64,000 bases of DNA. Origin: Bacillus sp. REN16. GTDB lineage: Bacteria > Bacillota > Bacilli > Bacillales > Bacillaceae_L. This document shows, piece after piece, positions 43,854 through 52,705 of the stretch (positions within the stretch are counted from its first letter, which is position 1; the number at the start of each line of letters is the position of its first letter). The position numbers were made by a program, and so were the translations under genes. The notes below the pieces were generated by a model that had not been told where the DNA came from, did no database searches, and was given only the letters and a program-made list of their open reading frames with translations. The DNA lies in NCBI RefSeq assembly GCF_020731355.1, contig NZ_JAJFZK010000001.1, positions 186,001 to 250,000 on the forward strand, written 5' to 3'.

Positions 43854-44630
43854 GTGATTGATATAAGGATTATGACCTATAATGTTCTTCATATTGATGA
43901 AAACCCTGCAAATAAATGGGAAGAACGTAAGGAATTAATAAAGAAATTAATAGAGCGTGAATCTCCTGATATTATTGGTACACAAGAGTGTTTGTATTCC
44001 CAGATTCGAGATATAATTGAAATGCTTCCAGAGTACGAATGGTTAGGGCTTGGCCGACTTGGTGGGAGTAATGGTGATTTTATGACAATTTATTTTAGGA
44101 AGGATCGTTTTGTACTTTTGGAATATGACCATTTTTGGTTATCAGATACCCCAGAAATTATTGGTTCAATGACATTTGGGAACGAGACACCAAGAATGGT
44201 AACATGGGGAAAGTTTTTAGATAGAAGAACGGGGAATGTATTTTATCATATGAATACCCATCTTGATTATCTGTGTGAGGAAGCAAGGAAAAAGGCGGCA
44301 GTCTTAATTCAGACTAAGGTAAAAGAATTTCAAAGCAATCTACCTGTTTTTTTAACAGGTGACTTTAATACAGATATTAATACGGAGCCTTACGATATTC
44401 TTACAAAATTAGGGTCATTTAAAGATACTTGGGATTTAGCCCGAGAACATGTTAATAAAACACTTGGTACCAAGAATGATTTTATTGATAAAACTGGTGG
44501 AGATAGTCGGATAGATTGGATTTTATCCAAGGGGGTGCAATCGGTAAAATCAATAAAGATTATTGATGATTGTGTCGAAGGTAGTTTTCCAAGTGATCAC
44601 TTCGCGGTAATAGTAAATTGTAAAATATAA
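43854..44630 (+). CDS. Endonuclease/exonuclease/phosphatase-family hydrolase
   Basis: A 258-residue metal-dependent phosphodiesterase/phosphatase-fold protein without signal peptide. Motifs: RIMTYNVLH, GTQE (metal-binding Glu), MNTHLDY, TGDFNTD and SDHFAVIV (catalytic Asp/His). GTG 43854 is fixed by AAAAGGAG 9 nt upstream; an earlier in-frame ATG lacks a binding site. Probably co-transcribed with the SGNH gene. With the downstream glycerophosphodiester genes, a role in phosphodiester or phospholipid head-group breakdown is plausible but unproven. Confidence 0.85.
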   Translation: MIDIRIMTYNVLHIDENPANKWEERKELIKKLIERESPDIIGTQECLYSQIRDIIEMLPEYEWLGLGRLGGSNGDFMTIYFRKDRFVLLEYDHFWLSDTPEIIGSMTFGNETPRMVTWGKFLDRRTGNVFYHMNTHLDYLCEEARKKAAVLIQTKVKEFQSNLPVFLTGDFNTDINTEPYDILTKLGSFKDTWDLAREHVNKTLGTKNDFIDKTGGDSRIDWILSKGVQSVKSIKIIDDCVEGSFPSDHFAVIVNCKI

Positions 44631-44682
44631 TACAACTAGTAGTAAAGCCTTGTACTGAAACTTCGAAAAAAAGTTTTGTAGA

Positions 44683-44711
44683 TTGACAAATGTCTGAACA
44701 TTTAATATAAT
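44683..44711 (+). promoter_or_regulatory. Consensus sigma-A promoter of the Ugp-like operon
   Basis: Perfect TTGACA (44683-44688), 17-bp spacer, perfect TATAAT (44706-44711). Transcription would begin near 44718 and give a leader of about 250 nt. Confidence 0.9.
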
Positions 44712-44728
44712 TTAAAGTAGATAATACG

Positions 44729-44742
44729 TGAAAGCGGATACA
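44729..44742 (+). promoter_or_regulatory. cre site for CcpA
   Basis: TGAAAGCGGATACA fits the catabolite-responsive-element consensus and lies about 11-24 nt downstream of the predicted transcription start. CcpA bound here would repress the operon when glucose is present. Confidence 0.75.
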
Positions 44743-44772
44743 CATAGTTTAAATTGAAATAATTTAAGTAGT

Positions 44773-44906
44773 ATTCAATATTATTAATGTTTATTTAATA
44801 ATTGAATAATGGGTGGAGAATAAGAGAACCCCAAAAAAGGATTAATGAATAACTGAACTGTATTTGTTCGTATTCTATTATTCTTTTTGGGGTTCTCTAT
44901 TTTTTT
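44773..44906 (+). promoter_or_regulatory. Leader with two hairpins and terminator, likely GlpP antitermination target
   Basis: Hairpin 1: ATTCAAT..TATTAA (44773-44787) with TTAATAATTGAAT (44795-44807). Hairpin 2: a perfect 15-bp stem AGAGAACCCCAAAAA (44823-44837) / TTTTTGGGGTTCTCT (44884-44898) followed by ATTTTTTT, i.e. an intrinsic terminator with a 46-nt loop. It lies between the promoter and the first permease gene, so read-through must be allowed when the genes are needed. GlpP, which acts on such leaders in B. subtilis, is encoded 6.6 kb downstream. Confidence 0.7.
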
Positions 44907-44966
44907 CCTTGCTATTTATTTAATAGCAATTAATATATATAACTAACTTTAGAGGGGTGCTTATCT

Positions 44967-45860
44967 TTGAGTGATAAGAAATTAAGTAAAAGGAAAAGAA
45001 AATTTCCTACAGGGGTTTTATATTTATTACCAGCATTAGTCCTATTTTCAGTTTTTCTTTTTTATCCGATGTTCAAAACATTATATCTAAGCTTCTTTTT
45101 AACCGACACAAAGGGCGATCCAGTTTTCTTTAATGGAATCCAGAATTACGTGGAAATATTCCAATCAAAAGAATTTTTGTTAAGTTTAAAAGCCAGTATA
45201 TTATTTGTTCTGTATACGGTAATACCGACAATAATAATTTCCCTGTTTTTAGCTGTACTTGCTAATGAAAAATTAAGGGGTTCCCAATTTTTTAGAGTAG
45301 CTTTTTCCTCAACTCTAGGTGTTTCATCTGCAGCCGCGGCAGTCATTTGGTTATTCCTATTTGATCCAAGTATTGGCTTTGTCAATAATATGCTTGGAGT
45401 ATTTGGGATACAAGGGATAGGATGGGTTACTGATAAAAGTTGGGCATTATTCTCTGTATCTGTTACAACAATATGGATGCACTTAGGATTTAATTTTATT
45501 ATTTTACTCGGTGGCCTTCAAAGCATCCCGGAAGATTTATATGAAAGTTCAAAAATAGACGGTGCGGGATTCCTTCAGCAATTCCGTAATATCACAATAC
45601 CAATGTTATCACCAACACTGTTCTTTGTTATAGTAGTAGCGGTAATCAACGCATTTCAATCCTTTGGACAGATTGATATCATGACAAAAGGTGGCCCAGC
45701 TGGTGCGACAAACTTAATTGTTTATTCAATTTACCAAGATGCATTTGTAAATAATTATGTAGGCTCAGCAAGTGCTCAAGCGATGGTACTATTTTTTATC
45801 ATTCTATTATTTACCTTGCTTCAGTTTAAGTATGGTGAGAGGAAGGTGCATTATCAATAA
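44967..45860 (+). CDS. Ugp-like ABC importer permease A
   Basis: A 297-residue membrane protein with six helices and the EAA-type loop YESSKIDGAGFLQQFRNITIPML. It is of the MalF/UgpA group. The TTG start has AGAGGGGTG upstream. The next permease starts inside its stop codon (TAATG). The neighbouring glycerophosphodiesterase and GlpP make glycerol 3-phosphate or its diesters the likely substrate. Confidence 0.88.
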   Translation: MSDKKLSKRKRKFPTGVLYLLPALVLFSVFLFYPMFKTLYLSFFLTDTKGDPVFFNGIQNYVEIFQSKEFLLSLKASILFVLYTVIPTIIISLFLAVLANEKLRGSQFFRVAFSSTLGVSSAAAAVIWLFLFDPSIGFVNNMLGVFGIQGIGWVTDKSWALFSVSVTTIWMHLGFNFIILLGGLQSIPEDLYESSKIDGAGFLQQFRNITIPMLSPTLFFVIVVAVINAFQSFGQIDIMTKGGPAGATNLIVYSIYQDAFVNNYVGSASAQAMVLFFIILLFTLLQFKYGERKVHYQ

Positions 45861-46669
45861 TGCTACGAAAAACACTTATATATAGTTTACTTATAATCTC
45901 AACACTTTTAGTATTTGGACCAATTTTATACGCACTTTCAATTAGTTTTATGGATTCGAAAGAAGTGTTCTCGGGTGCTATTATCCCTTCCTCTTTTGCA
46001 ATGACAAATTATGTTGATGCGTTTCAAACCGTTCCATTGTTGCGCTTTTTATTAAATAGTTTCATTCAATCAGGGCTTATCACCATTGGAATGATTTTTA
46101 CTTGTAGTTTAGCTGCCTTTGGTTTTGTCTTCGTTCCATTTAAAGGTAGAAACGTAGTGTTTTTTATTATCATTTCCACAATGATGATTCCTTGGGAAGC
46201 AACAATTATACCGAATTTCGCGACAGTAAGGGATTTAGGGTGGCTGAACTCATTTACAGGACTAGTCATACCAAAATTTGCCGGAGCATTTGGGATATTT
46301 CTATTAAGACAATATTTCTTAACGATTCCAAAAGAATTACATGAAGCTGCCCAAATGGATGGTTGTACTAATTTCCGTTTTTATTTAAGAATGGTACTAC
46401 CTGTATCTAAACCAATGTTGGCTACATTAGGTATCTATACTTTCCTTTCAGCATGGAATGAATATTTATGGCCGTTACTTGTAACTAACAATAACAATGT
46501 TCGTACTATTCAGATTGGGTTAAAGATGATGAAATCAGAGGAAACAGCAAATAACTGGCCAATGATTATGGCAGCAGTAATTCTTGTTATTCTACCTACC
46601 CTACTCATACTGTTCATTGGCCAAAAACAATTACAAAAGGGCTTAACCTCTGGTTCACTAAAAGGGTAA
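45860..46669 (+). CDS. Ugp-like ABC importer permease E
   Basis: A 269-residue MalG/UgpE-type permease with six helices and the EAA loop LHEAAQMDGCTNFRFYLRMV. Starts by overlap with the upstream stop codon. No ATPase gene follows, so a shared ATPase (MsmX/UgpC type) encoded elsewhere must energise the importer. Confidence 0.88.
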   Translation: MLRKTLIYSLLIISTLLVFGPILYALSISFMDSKEVFSGAIIPSSFAMTNYVDAFQTVPLLRFLLNSFIQSGLITIGMIFTCSLAAFGFVFVPFKGRNVVFFIIISTMMIPWEATIIPNFATVRDLGWLNSFTGLVIPKFAGAFGIFLLRQYFLTIPKELHEAAQMDGCTNFRFYLRMVLPVSKPMLATLGIYTFLSAWNEYLWPLLVTNNNNVRTIQIGLKMMKSEETANNWPMIMAAVILVILPTLLILFIGQKQLQKGLTSGSLKG

Positions 46670-46759
46670 TAAATAAAGCTTAATTGAAAGGGGTGATCTT
46701 CTTTTTGGAATTGCTTTATCAGTTATGTTTTATCAAAAATCAAAAAAGGAGTTGGAAAA

Positions 46760-48118
46760 ATGAAGTTTAAAAAGTTTGGTATAGGATTTATTGCAATTAT
46801 TGTTGCATTTGCACTGTTTGGTTGTAATTCAAAAAGTAATACAGGGGAAAAAGAAGATGTGAAAAAGGATGGAAAGATTGTTATTGACTATTGGCATGCT
46901 ATGGGTGGCGCGTCCGGAAAAGCTTTAGATGAATTAGTAGTAAAATTCAATGAGAGCCAAGACCAGGTTCAGGTAAATTCATTGTACCAGGGCTCTTATG
47001 ATGATGCACTAAATAAGCTAAAGCAAGTAGAGGGAACGAAAGAAGCACCATCTGTCGTTCAATTATTTGGTATTGGAAATAGACAAATGATTGATACAGC
47101 TGATATTGTACCAGTTAGTAATTTTATTGAAAAAGAAAAGTATGATATTAGTAGAATCAATGAAAATGTTTTAGCGTACTATACATTTAATGACAAGATA
47201 TACTCAATGCCCTTTAGTACATCGAATGCAATTATGTTCTATAATAAAGATGCATTCCGTGAGGTAGGACTTGACCCAGAAAACCCACCAAAGACTTTTA
47301 GTGACGTAAAAGAAGCAGCAGAAAAACTTACGTTAAAAAATGGTTCACAAACGGATAGATATGGATTTGCATTCCCTATTTACGCTTGGTTGTTTGAACA
47401 GTTAATGGCAAACCAAGGAGCGTTAATGGTTAATAACGACAATGGCCGTACGGGTGATACTCCAACTGAAGCTGTTTTTAACAGTGAAGAGGGAGTCAAT
47501 GTAATGACATGGATTCAAGAAATGTACAATGATGGAATTAGTGCTAACTATGGACGTAAACTTGATGACTCTCGTACCGCATTTAAAACTGGCAAAGTAG
47601 CGATGGTAATGGATTCATCGGCAGCAATTGCTGATATGGTTGAAAGTTCATCTTTCGAGGTAGGAACGGCATTTCTACCAGTAGCGGATGGAGTTGAGCC
47701 TCAAGGTGCTCAATTAGGTGGAAATTCACATTGGATTATGGGTAATCAATCTGGGGAATCACAAGCAGCAGCATGGGAGTTTATAAAATTCCTTTCTTCA
47801 GCAGAAAACCAAGCATTTTGGTCATCTAGCACCGGTTACTTCCCAATCCGTAGTGATTCACGCAATCATGAAGTATTGGTAGAAACGTATAAAAAGAATC
47901 CGCAATTTAAGACTCCGGTCGATCAATTAGATAATACAAAGTCAATTCCAGCAACACAAGGTGCCGCAATTGGTGTTATCCCAGAAATGAGATCATCAAT
48001 TGAAGATGAGATTGAGAAGGTACTAGATGGAAGTATGAAACCAAAAGAAGCACTTGATGAAGCAGCTGGGAAAATAACAAAGGCACTTGAAAATTATAAT
48101 AAAACGTCAGGTAAGTAA
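46760..48118 (+). CDS. Ugp-like substrate-binding lipoprotein
   Basis: A 452-residue extracellular binding protein. Signal peptide with lipobox LFGC (Cys about residue 22), then domain 1 beginning VIDYWHAMGGASGKALDELV, which is typical of UgpB. The segment GDTPTEAVFNSEEGV and the C-terminal helix-rich end also fit. AAAAGGAG lies before the ATG. A 90-bp gap separates it from the permeases. Confidence 0.9.
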   Translation: MKFKKFGIGFIAIIVAFALFGCNSKSNTGEKEDVKKDGKIVIDYWHAMGGASGKALDELVVKFNESQDQVQVNSLYQGSYDDALNKLKQVEGTKEAPSVVQLFGIGNRQMIDTADIVPVSNFIEKEKYDISRINENVLAYYTFNDKIYSMPFSTSNAIMFYNKDAFREVGLDPENPPKTFSDVKEAAEKLTLKNGSQTDRYGFAFPIYAWLFEQLMANQGALMVNNDNGRTGDTPTEAVFNSEEGVNVMTWIQEMYNDGISANYGRKLDDSRTAFKTGKVAMVMDSSAAIADMVESSSFEVGTAFLPVADGVEPQGAQLGGNSHWIMGNQSGESQAAAWEFIKFLSSAENQAFWSSSTGYFPIRSDSRNHEVLVETYKKNPQFKTPVDQLDNTKSIPATQGAAIGVIPEMRSSIEDEIEKVLDGSMKPKEALDEAAGKITKALENYNKTSGK

Positions 48119-48167
48119 GAGGATATTATTTTAAAGTATTATATTTTTGTTAAAAAGGAAGGTCATA

Positions 48168-48878
48168 ATGCTTATCATTGCACATAGAGGGGTATCTGGT
48201 TATTGTCCAGAAAATACAATGGCTGCTTTTAAAGCAGCATTAGATCAAAAATCAGTAGGAATAGAATTGGATGTTCGATTAACCAAAGATGGTATTCCTG
48301 TTGTAATTCATGATGCAACAATAAATAGGACAAGCAATGGAAAAGGATATATTCACGAACTAACATTGGCTGAACTAAAAACATATGATTTTGGTTCTTG
48401 GTTCTCACCTAAATTTAGTCATGAACGTATTCCGACGTTGGAGGAAGTCCTTGAACTTCTATACGATCATGATCTTACTCTTAATATTGAAATAAAGAAT
48501 GGTCCATTCATTCCGGTAAACCTTGAGGAAAAAATTCTTGAATTAGTTTATAAGTATAATTTCGGGGACAAGGTTATAGTTTCATCCTTCGATCATATAA
48601 GTTTGAAGAGATTGAGGGCTTTAGATACAACTATCAAAATTGGGTTTATTTTGCACATGAATTTAATTGACATGTTTAATTATATTGAAAATAGCTCAAT
48701 CAATCCTTATAGTATACATCCAAATCATTTTTACCTAACAGATGAAATTTTAGAGGAGGCACATTCTAAAGGTATTAAAGTTTTTCCGTATACCATTAAT
48801 GATAAGGCTGTTGGAGAAAGCTATAGAAACATGGGCGTAGATGGAATTATCACAAATTACCCATTAACCTTTAAATAA
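48168..48878 (+). CDS. Glycerophosphodiester phosphodiesterase
   Basis: A 236-residue cytoplasmic enzyme that hydrolyses glycerophosphodiesters to glycerol 3-phosphate and an alcohol. Motifs: IIAHRGVSGYCPENT with the catalytic His and Arg, and IELDVRLTKDGIPVVIHD with the metal-binding Glu/Asp and the second catalytic His. The second half has NIEIKNG. No signal peptide, so it acts after uptake by the neighbouring importer (UgpQ-like). ATG 48168 has AAAGGAAGG upstream; an earlier frame start is rejected. Confidence 0.93.
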   Translation: MLIIAHRGVSGYCPENTMAAFKAALDQKSVGIELDVRLTKDGIPVVIHDATINRTSNGKGYIHELTLAELKTYDFGSWFSPKFSHERIPTLEEVLELLYDHDLTLNIEIKNGPFIPVNLEEKILELVYKYNFGDKVIVSSFDHISLKRLRALDTTIKIGFILHMNLIDMFNYIENSSINPYSIHPNHFYLTDEILEEAHSKGIKVFPYTINDKAVGESYRNMGVDGIITNYPLTFK

Positions 48879-48956
48879 GGTATAATTTCTTCAAACTTTT
48901 CATAAACATTAGGAATACAACAAATAAGTGTATATGCATGGGAAAGAGATGAAGAG

Positions 48957-49009
48957 AAATCCCGGCTATTTAAAACCTATCTGAGGTTTTTTATAGCTGG
49001 GGTTTTTTA
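48957..49009 (+). terminator. Terminator after the Ugp-like operon
   Basis: A nested stem: CCCGGCTAT / ATAGCTGGGG outside and AAAACCT / AGGTTTT inside, then TTTTTTAG. Confidence 0.85.
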
Positions 49010-49033
49010 GTATTTTGAAAGGAGTTCATAGGT

Positions 49034-49789
49034 TTGTCTAAATATCGATTGCTGGCTCTGGATTTAGATGGAACGACATTGTTAGATAATAAAACAATTT
49101 CTAATGCTTCTAAGTATTGGATAGAGAAGGCGAAGGATAAAGGTGTTGTTGTGTCGTTTGCTACTGGTCGTGGTGTTCAAAATACGGGGGATTATCGAAC
49201 CCAACTTGGGTTATCTTCACCGATGGTTTTATTGAATGGTGCAGATATATGGAAATCACCGGAAGAATTGATAGAACGACATTTTATCGATAAAAAAGAT
49301 ATTGAAAAGCTTTATCATTTGGCAAATGAAACGAATTCCTTGTTTTGGGGATATAGTCCAGATAGCTTAACAAGAAAACAAGAATGGACACCGGAAATGT
49401 TTGATAGAAGGTGGATGAAGTTTGGATTTAGTAATCAAGAAATGGCTGTGATTGAGGATATGAAAGCTGTGATTACCAAATGGGGGAATTTGGAGGTGAC
49501 CCAATCTGGCTCGAACAATTTGGAGATTTCTATAAAGGGGATTACCAAGGAGTATGGCATTCGGAAAGTTTGTACAATGCTTGATATCGGAATGGACCAA
49601 GTAATGGCCATCGGGGATAGTTATAATGATATGAAATTAATTAAATCTGCCGGACTAGGTGTTGTAATGGGAAATGCAAATAACCACCTTAAAGAAGTGG
49701 CTGCTTGTACGACAGATACGAACGAAAATGATGGTGTTGCTAAAGCCATCTGCCAACATATTTTTGAAATGGAATACTTTTGGAAATAG
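49034..49789 (+). CDS. HAD-superfamily phosphatase (Cof type)
   Basis: A 251-residue HAD-IIB hydrolase. Motif I LALDLDGTTL, motif II in SFATGRG, motif III Lys in the SIKGITKEYG region, motif IV GDSYNDMKLI. The cap is shorter than in most Cof proteins (usual length near 270). TTG start with GAAAGGAG upstream. With the next HAD gene it may dephosphorylate a product of the glycerophosphodiester pathway, or a sugar phosphate. Confidence 0.88.
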   Translation: MSKYRLLALDLDGTTLLDNKTISNASKYWIEKAKDKGVVVSFATGRGVQNTGDYRTQLGLSSPMVLLNGADIWKSPEELIERHFIDKKDIEKLYHLANETNSLFWGYSPDSLTRKQEWTPEMFDRRWMKFGFSNQEMAVIEDMKAVITKWGNLEVTQSGSNNLEISIKGITKEYGIRKVCTMLDIGMDQVMAIGDSYNDMKLIKSAGLGVVMGNANNHLKEVAACTTDTNENDGVAKAICQHIFEMEYFWK

Positions 49790-49866
49790 GCAACTATAAA
49801 TTTTGAGAGTAATAGAAAGTCAAGATAGATAAGTAGTTATAACAATGCGTCATGGAGGATCTCACT

Positions 49867-50646
49867 ATGGTAAAAGGCTATATTTTTGACTTAGATGGTA
49901 CGGTTTATTTGGATGACCAAATAATTGATGGAGCAGTAGAAACAATAAATAGATTAAGAGAAGCCGGCAATAAAGTGGTCTTTTTAACGAATAAATCAAT
50001 TGCTACTCGAAATGATTATGTAACGAAACTTAATAAACTTGGAATACATGCAAATTTAAGTGAGGTTATTAATTCGAATTATATCGCCGTAAAATATTTG
50101 AAAGAACATATGAACGAACAGGATTCTGTATTAGTCATTGGTGAGAAACCTTTATTTGAGGAGCTTAGAGAAGAAAATATTTCGATTACCAATGACCCAA
50201 AAAAAGCTACTTATGTCGTGTTGGGATGGGATCGACAGTTCAATTATGAAAAGCTTAATCTTGCATACCAATCATGGTTGAATAAAGCAACTATATTGGC
50301 TACGAATCCTGATAGAACATGTCCGGTCTTTGGGGGTGGCCAGTTACCGGATTGTGGTGCAATTATCGGTGCTTTGGAAGGTGCAACAGGGCAACCAATT
50401 GATTCTGTAATTGGAAAACCCTCTCGTCAAACAGCTGAATTTGTAGTAAATGAAATTTTGAATTTAAAGCCTGAGCAATGTTATATGGTAGGGGACCGTT
50501 TAGAAACCGATATAAGAATGGGGTTTGAGAATGGCATGAATACCGTACTCGTGCTAACTGGGGTTTCAACAGCCGATATGGTAGAGAAGACTGTCTATAA
50601 GCCAACATATGTACTAAATAGTATTAAGGATATAGTAAATTTATAA
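49867..50646 (+). CDS. HAD-superfamily phosphatase (NagD/AraL type)
   Basis: A 259-residue HAD-IIA hydrolase. Motif I GYIFDLDGTVYLDD, motif II VVFLTNKS, the Lys in VIGKPSRQT and motif IV MVGDRLETDIRMG. Members of this group include glycerol-1-phosphate and p-nitrophenyl phosphatases (AraL, PGP), consistent with the glycerol phosphate neighbourhood. ATG 49867 has GGAGGA upstream. Confidence 0.9.
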   Translation: MVKGYIFDLDGTVYLDDQIIDGAVETINRLREAGNKVVFLTNKSIATRNDYVTKLNKLGIHANLSEVINSNYIAVKYLKEHMNEQDSVLVIGEKPLFEELREENISITNDPKKATYVVLGWDRQFNYEKLNLAYQSWLNKATILATNPDRTCPVFGGGQLPDCGAIIGALEGATGQPIDSVIGKPSRQTAEFVVNEILNLKPEQCYMVGDRLETDIRMGFENGMNTVLVLTGVSTADMVEKTVYKPTYVLNSIKDIVNL

Positions 50647-50712
50647 GAGATAGCTTGGTTTATAAGAAGGTTTATCCATAGATCGTTGGTGAATGAAAAA
50701 GGGATGATGAAG

Positions 50713-51417
50713 ATGTTAGATATATTGATAAATTCAATGGATATGGATATGCTAATGAAATTACTCATTTCAGCAATATTAGGATTAACGATTGGACTTG
50801 AACGTGAGTTGAAACGAAAACCTTTCGGATTAAAAACAAGTTTGGTTATTTCAATTGTAAGCTGCTTATTAACGATTGTGTCTATCCAATCTGCCTATTT
50901 ATTTCCCGGATCTGAGTATATAAATATACAGATGGATCCCTTACGTTTGGCAGCCCAAATCGTTTCAGGAATTGGTTTCTTAGGTGCCGGTGTTATTTTG
51001 CGAAGAGAAGATGATACGATTACCGGTTTAACCACTGCTGCAATGGTTTGGGGAGCAGCAGGAATAGGTATTGCTACTGGTGCCGGCTTTTATATTGCAG
51101 CAATTATGGGAGTCGTCCTCATCATAATTAGTGTAGAGGTAATCCCATTTTTAATTAGCTTACTTGGTTTTTGGAAGCTACGATCAAAAGAACTTACATT
51201 AAGGCTAATATTAAAAAATAGGGAGTTCATAGAAGTGGTAATTAAACAAATACAGGAAGACAATATTAAGATTGAAAATGTTAGAATTAAGGAATTGCGT
51301 GATGGATCCTATTTGGTCGATTTAAAGGTAAGAGCGAGTTATAAAAAAACTACTCCAGATATTTATTACGGTGTCTCAAGAATTGATAACATTTATAGTA
51401 CAGAAATAGATGGTTAA
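50713..51417 (+). CDS. MgtC/SapB-family membrane protein
   Basis: A 234-residue protein with four to five N-terminal helices and the MgtC motifs ILGLTIGLERELKRKPFGLKT and GIGFLGAGVILRR, followed by TGLTTAAMVWGAAGIG. A soluble ACT-like C-terminal domain covers about residues 150-234. MgtC proteins modulate Mg2+ and phosphate physiology. ATG 50713 is used because AAAGGG lies 10 nt upstream; in-frame starts at 50686 and 50704 are also possible. Confidence 0.88.
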   Translation: MLDILINSMDMDMLMKLLISAILGLTIGLERELKRKPFGLKTSLVISIVSCLLTIVSIQSAYLFPGSEYINIQMDPLRLAAQIVSGIGFLGAGVILRREDDTITGLTTAAMVWGAAGIGIATGAGFYIAAIMGVVLIIISVEVIPFLISLLGFWKLRSKELTLRLILKNREFIEVVIKQIQEDNIKIENVRIKELRDGSYLVDLKVRASYKKTTPDIYYGVSRIDNIYSTEIDG

Positions 51418-51428
51418 GTAATTGGCTA

Positions 51429-51462
51429 AGGCTAACTTGCATTTGAGTTAGCCTCATTTTTT
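51429..51462. terminator. Bidirectional terminator between mgtC-like gene and glpP
   Basis: Stem AGGCTAACT / AGTTAGCCT with an 8-nt loop, then CATTTTTTAT on the plus strand. It also directly follows the glpP stop codon on the minus strand. Confidence 0.85.
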
Positions 51463-52027
51463 ATAGGTCAAAATTCCATAGTCCTGGGTTTCCAGAAGAA
51501 ATCGCGAGTGCTCCGGCTTCTAATCCTTGCAATATATCTTCCTTTGAAGCTATTAAACCCCCAGCGATTATTGGTAATCTCACCTTTTTAGTTAATTGAT
51601 CAATAATTGTCGGCATTAGTCCCGGTAAAACTTCAATTGCGTCCGGTTTACATGAGAGGCTCATTTCAATTCCCTTTGATATCGCTGCTCCATCAATAAG
51701 AAATATCCGTTGAATAGCCATTAGTTTTTCCTCTTTTGCATATTTGACTAACGCGCTTTTTGTCGTAATGATTCCTGTTGGCTTCCAAGTGTGTGCGATA
51801 TATTTGATTGCACTTTTTGTATTAGATAATCCATCAATAAAATCGATATGAATAAAAACTTGTTTATCTGCTTTTTGTAACCGTTTTAGATAATCATTCA
51901 CATTAATTAGATTCCCTGTTAAGAGAAAGACAATGTTTGCTTTACTATTAATCGCTTTCTCAACATCAGCCTCTTCCTTCACAGAGGCAATAACCTGTGA
52001 CTGTACTAAATCTACTATTTTGCTCAA
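51461..52027 (-). CDS. glpP: Glycerol-3-phosphate-responsive mRNA antiterminator
   Basis: A 188-residue RNA-binding regulator. Typical sequence: NIVFLLTGNLINVNDYLK, VFIHIDFIDGLSN, GIITTKSALVKYAK, IEVLPGLMP, and the end ALAISSGNPGLWNFDL. In B. subtilis GlpP bound to glycerol 3-phosphate lets RNA polymerase pass leader terminators of glpD, glpFK and glpTQ. The TTG start has AGGAGG 9 nt upstream. No glpF, glpK or glpD is in the window; the nearest likely target is the leader at 44773-44906. Confidence 0.93.
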   Translation of the reverse strand: MSKIVDLVQSQVIASVKEEADVEKAINSKANIVFLLTGNLINVNDYLKRLQKADKQVFIHIDFIDGLSNTKSAIKYIAHTWKPTGIITTKSALVKYAKEEKLMAIQRIFLIDGAAISKGIEMSLSCKPDAIEVLPGLMPTIIDQLTKKVRLPIIAGGLIASKEDILQGLEAGALAISSGNPGLWNFDL

Positions 52028-52136
52028 TAAAAACAGCCTCCTTACTTAGATACAAGCGCTACTATATGACTGGGCTATTTTTAGCATATATCAAATTAAT
52101 ATGAATGAAAAGATAATTATTTAATTTATTAGAATG

Positions 52137-52233
52137 TGGTCTAACTCTATCGTCATTAGAAGGTATCAGCTTCAATCCTTATCCTTTGCGTATCCATGAC
52201 TAAGGATTTGATTTTGGCGGAAATGTTAGACCA
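52137..52233. other. Nested inverted repeat upstream of glpP
   Basis: Outer arms TGGTCTAAC (52137-52145) and GTTAGACCA (52225-52233) enclose inner arms AATCCTTA (52174-52181) and TAAGGATT (52201-52208). The element lies between divergent glpP and the cobalamin-controlled operon. No T-run follows on either strand, so it is not an ordinary terminator. The rest of 52028-52347 shows no gene. Confidence 0.5.
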
Positions 52234-52347
52234 TCTTGATTTTATTACCCATATCACAAGATACTTTATATCAAATGCGCAATTACTATTTTTTCTATAT
52301 CTTATCCACTAGTATTATTTCTCGAGAAATAATTGTCAAAATTTGTC

Positions 52348-52376
52348 TTGCTAAAAGTGGAGTAGTCATTTATTAT
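52348..52376 (+). promoter_or_regulatory. Predicted promoter of the riboswitch-controlled operon
   Basis: TTGCTA (52348-52353), 17-bp spacer, TATTAT (52371-52376). The start near 52383 would include the whole riboswitch. Confidence 0.55.
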
Positions 52377-52435
52377 TAATACAATAGCATATATTGATAG
52401 ATTTTAATTATTTCAAACTACATATTGTGTTTTGC

Positions 52436-52612
52436 CTTGTGAAAAAGATGCCGTTTAGGCTTAAAAGGGAATCTGGTGAAAATCCAGAACTGCCCCCGCA
52501 ACTGTAAATGCTGACAAAATGAACAGGCCACTGTATAAGCTAACTTCTAGTAGGTACTTATATGGGAAGGGTTCAGAGTAGAGTGATGCATAAGTCAGGA
52601 GACCTGTCTTTT
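52436..52612 (+). promoter_or_regulatory. Adenosylcobalamin riboswitch
   Basis: Core elements in order: AAAAGGGAATCTGGTGAAAA, CCAGAACTGCCCCCGCAACTG, the variable arm, GAAGGGTTCAGAGTAGAGTGATG, and the B12 box AAGTCAGGAGACCTGTCT (52592-52608 region). This is the standard cobalamin-riboswitch layout. Binding of adenosylcobalamin would favour the terminator at 52706 and switch off the ribonucleotide reductase genes. Confidence 0.95.
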
Positions 52613-52705
52613 CTTAAGATGTTTCACCTTCCTCGGGGATTGGGAAGATGAAACGGTGGCGACAGGTGGGGCTCTTAATTTATGCTCTCTTGATGTTATC
52701 GTTTC

